Of a DNA stretch of 6,178 nucleotides, positions 5,207 through 6,178 are shown one piece after another; the first letter of the stretch is position 1; every line of letters starts with the position of its first letter. Both the position numbers and the translations under genes were made by a program. The DNA is from Bacteriovoracaceae bacterium UBA2394 (GTDB lineage: Bacteria; Bdellovibrionota; UBA2394): assembly GCA_002343335.1 (NCBI GenBank), contig DDSI01000008.1:4836-11013 (forward strand), given 5' to 3'. The notes below the pieces were generated by a model, which was not told the origin of the DNA, did no database searches, and worked only from the letters and a program-made list of their open reading frames with translations.

Positions 5207-6178
5207 CTAGTTCGCCCTTGCGGCCGTCGTCGCAGACCCTGCTTTATTCTCACCGTAGAATTGTTCATTCTCCGTCGAATCTTTAAGAGCAGCAGTGGCG
5301 GACTCGCCTCGCGTCACCGTCATGAGCACTTGATCAAAATACCCCGTGCCCACTTCGCGCTGATGTCGCGTCGCTGTGTAGCCTTCGTTTTCGCGCGCGA
5401 ATTCCGCTTCTTGCAAACGCACATAGGCCGTCATGCCCTCCTCTTTGTAGGCCTTCGCCAAATCAAAGGTGTGGTAGTTAATAGAATGCCATCCCGCCAA
5501 GGTGATGAACTGGAATTTGTACCCCAGCGTGCCCAAGGTCTTTTGAAAAGCCGCAATCGTTTTATCGTCCAAATGCTTTGTCCATTTAAAGGAAGGAGAA
5601 CAATTGTAAGCCATATACTTACCCGGGTATTTGGCATGAATTGCCTCAGCAAACTTCTTGGCCTCTTCCAGATCAGGCGTTGAGGTTTCAAACCAAAGCA
5701 AATCGGCGTAAGGTGCGTAGGCTAATGCTCTCGCGATCGCGGCGTCGATCCCATCCTTCACATAAAAATATCCTTCGGCGGTGCGTTTGCCGGTGAGAAA
5801 TGGCTTGTCATAAGGGTCGATATCGCTCGTCAGCAATTTCGCGCTGAGAGAATCCGTTCTCGCAACGATGACTGCCGGAACGTCCATGACATCAGCCGCC
5901 AGTCGCGCCGCGACGAGCGTTTTAATAAATTGCGATGTGGGAACCAATACCTTCCCTCCCAAGTGTCCGCACTTTTTTTCAGAGGCGAGTTGATCTTCAA
6001 AGTGAACCGCACTTGCTCCGGCTTCAATCATCGACTTCATGAGTTCAAAGGCGTGAAGAGGTCCTCCGAAGCCCGCCTCAGCATCCGCCACAATCGGCAC
6101 ATAAAAATCCGTGCTGCGATCACCTTCGCTCGCTTGAATGAGATCGGCTCGCATGAGGGCATTGTTGAGTCGCTTCAC
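5207..6178 (-). CDS. aceA: Isocitrate lyase, 5' end outside the window
   Basis: Cleaves isocitrate to glyoxylate and succinate, the first committed step of the glyoxylate shunt used for growth on acetate or fatty acids; a cytosolic tetramer in the family. The window holds 323 codons and the TAG stop. Alignment with E. coli AceA (434 aa) puts the window edge near residue 121, so about 120 N-terminal residues lie to the right. The GTG codon at the edge is an internal valine (VKRLNN), not a start. Seen in the fragment: the Mg-binding [10 protein letters not shown] at 30-39, the catalytic KKCGH at 68-72 with Cys70, [20 protein letters not shown] and [13 protein letters not shown], all intact. The protein runs about 15-20 residues past the E. 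coli end with an Ala/Asn-rich tail. It converges with pdxH. Regulation cannot be judged because its promoter is outside the window. Confidence 0.97.
   Translation of the reverse strand: MKRLNNALMRADLIQASEGDRSTDFYVPIVADAEAGFGGPLHAFELMKSMIEAGASAVHFEDQLASEKKCGHLGGKVLVPTSQFIKTLVAARLAADVMDVPAVIVARTDSLSAKLLTSDIDPYDKPFLTGKRTAEGYFYVKDGIDAAIARALAYAPYADLLWFETSTPDLEEAKKFAEAIHAKYPGKYMAYNCSPSFKWTKHLDDKTIAAFQKTLGTLGYKFQFITLAGWHSINYHTFDLAKAYKEEGMTAYVRLQEAEFARENEGYTATRHQREVGTGYFDQVLMTVTRGESATAALKDSTENEQFYGENKAGSATTAARAN

Noticed and set aside
5261..5683. Plus-strand open frame of 140 codons
   Set aside because: It is antisense to conserved isocitrate lyase sequence with no ribosome-binding site or family resemblance.
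6176..6178. GTG at the right edge as the aceA start codon
   Set aside because: Alignment places it at an internal valine near residue 121 of E. coli AceA; the gene continues outside the window.

Overview
The window is a stretch of ordinary bacterial chromosome of intermediate GC (about half by eye). It is densely packed with housekeeping and central-metabolism genes around one unusual large gene. There are no RNA genes, insertion sequences or CRISPR arrays. The mix of genes (thymidylate synthase, class III sirtuin, ADP-ribose-type Nudix hydrolase, PdxH, glyoxylate-shunt isocitrate lyase), a good sigma-54-type promoter and a FliA-like sigma domain fit a Gram-negative proteobacterium or a Bdellovibrio/delta-type lineage. 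That placement is inference and no species is recognised.

Layout: (1) 1-769, minus strand: thyA, running off the left edge about ten codons before its expected end. (2) 791-1537, plus strand: a cobB-type sirtuin, divergent from thyA with almost no intergenic DNA. (3) 1528-2037, plus: a Nudix hydrolase overlapping the sirtuin by 10 bases, so the two form a tight operon. (4) 2038-2177: a non-coding region with an inverted repeat followed by a sigma-54-like -24/-12 element. (5) 2178-4520, plus: a roughly 780-residue protein. Its last ~255 residues are a sigma-28/FliA-like sigma factor. Its first ~500 residues consist of three tandem ~156-residue units, each made of two helical half-modules that resemble the homing-endonuclease-associated repeat. 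It may also start with a signal-peptide-like segment. (6) 4581-5168, plus: pdxH. (7) 5207-6178, minus: the C-terminal three quarters of isocitrate lyase, convergent with pdxH and entering from the right edge.

Functional links: the sirtuin and Nudix pair reads as an NAD+ consumption and clean-up unit, because sirtuins release O-acyl-ADP-ribose and Nudix enzymes of this type hydrolyse ADP-ribose compounds. The repeat-sigma fusion is the most novel item. It looks like an alternative sigma factor carrying its own array of putative nucleic-acid-binding modules, possibly itself switched on by sigma-54. The neighbouring metabolic genes give no obvious clue to its regulon.
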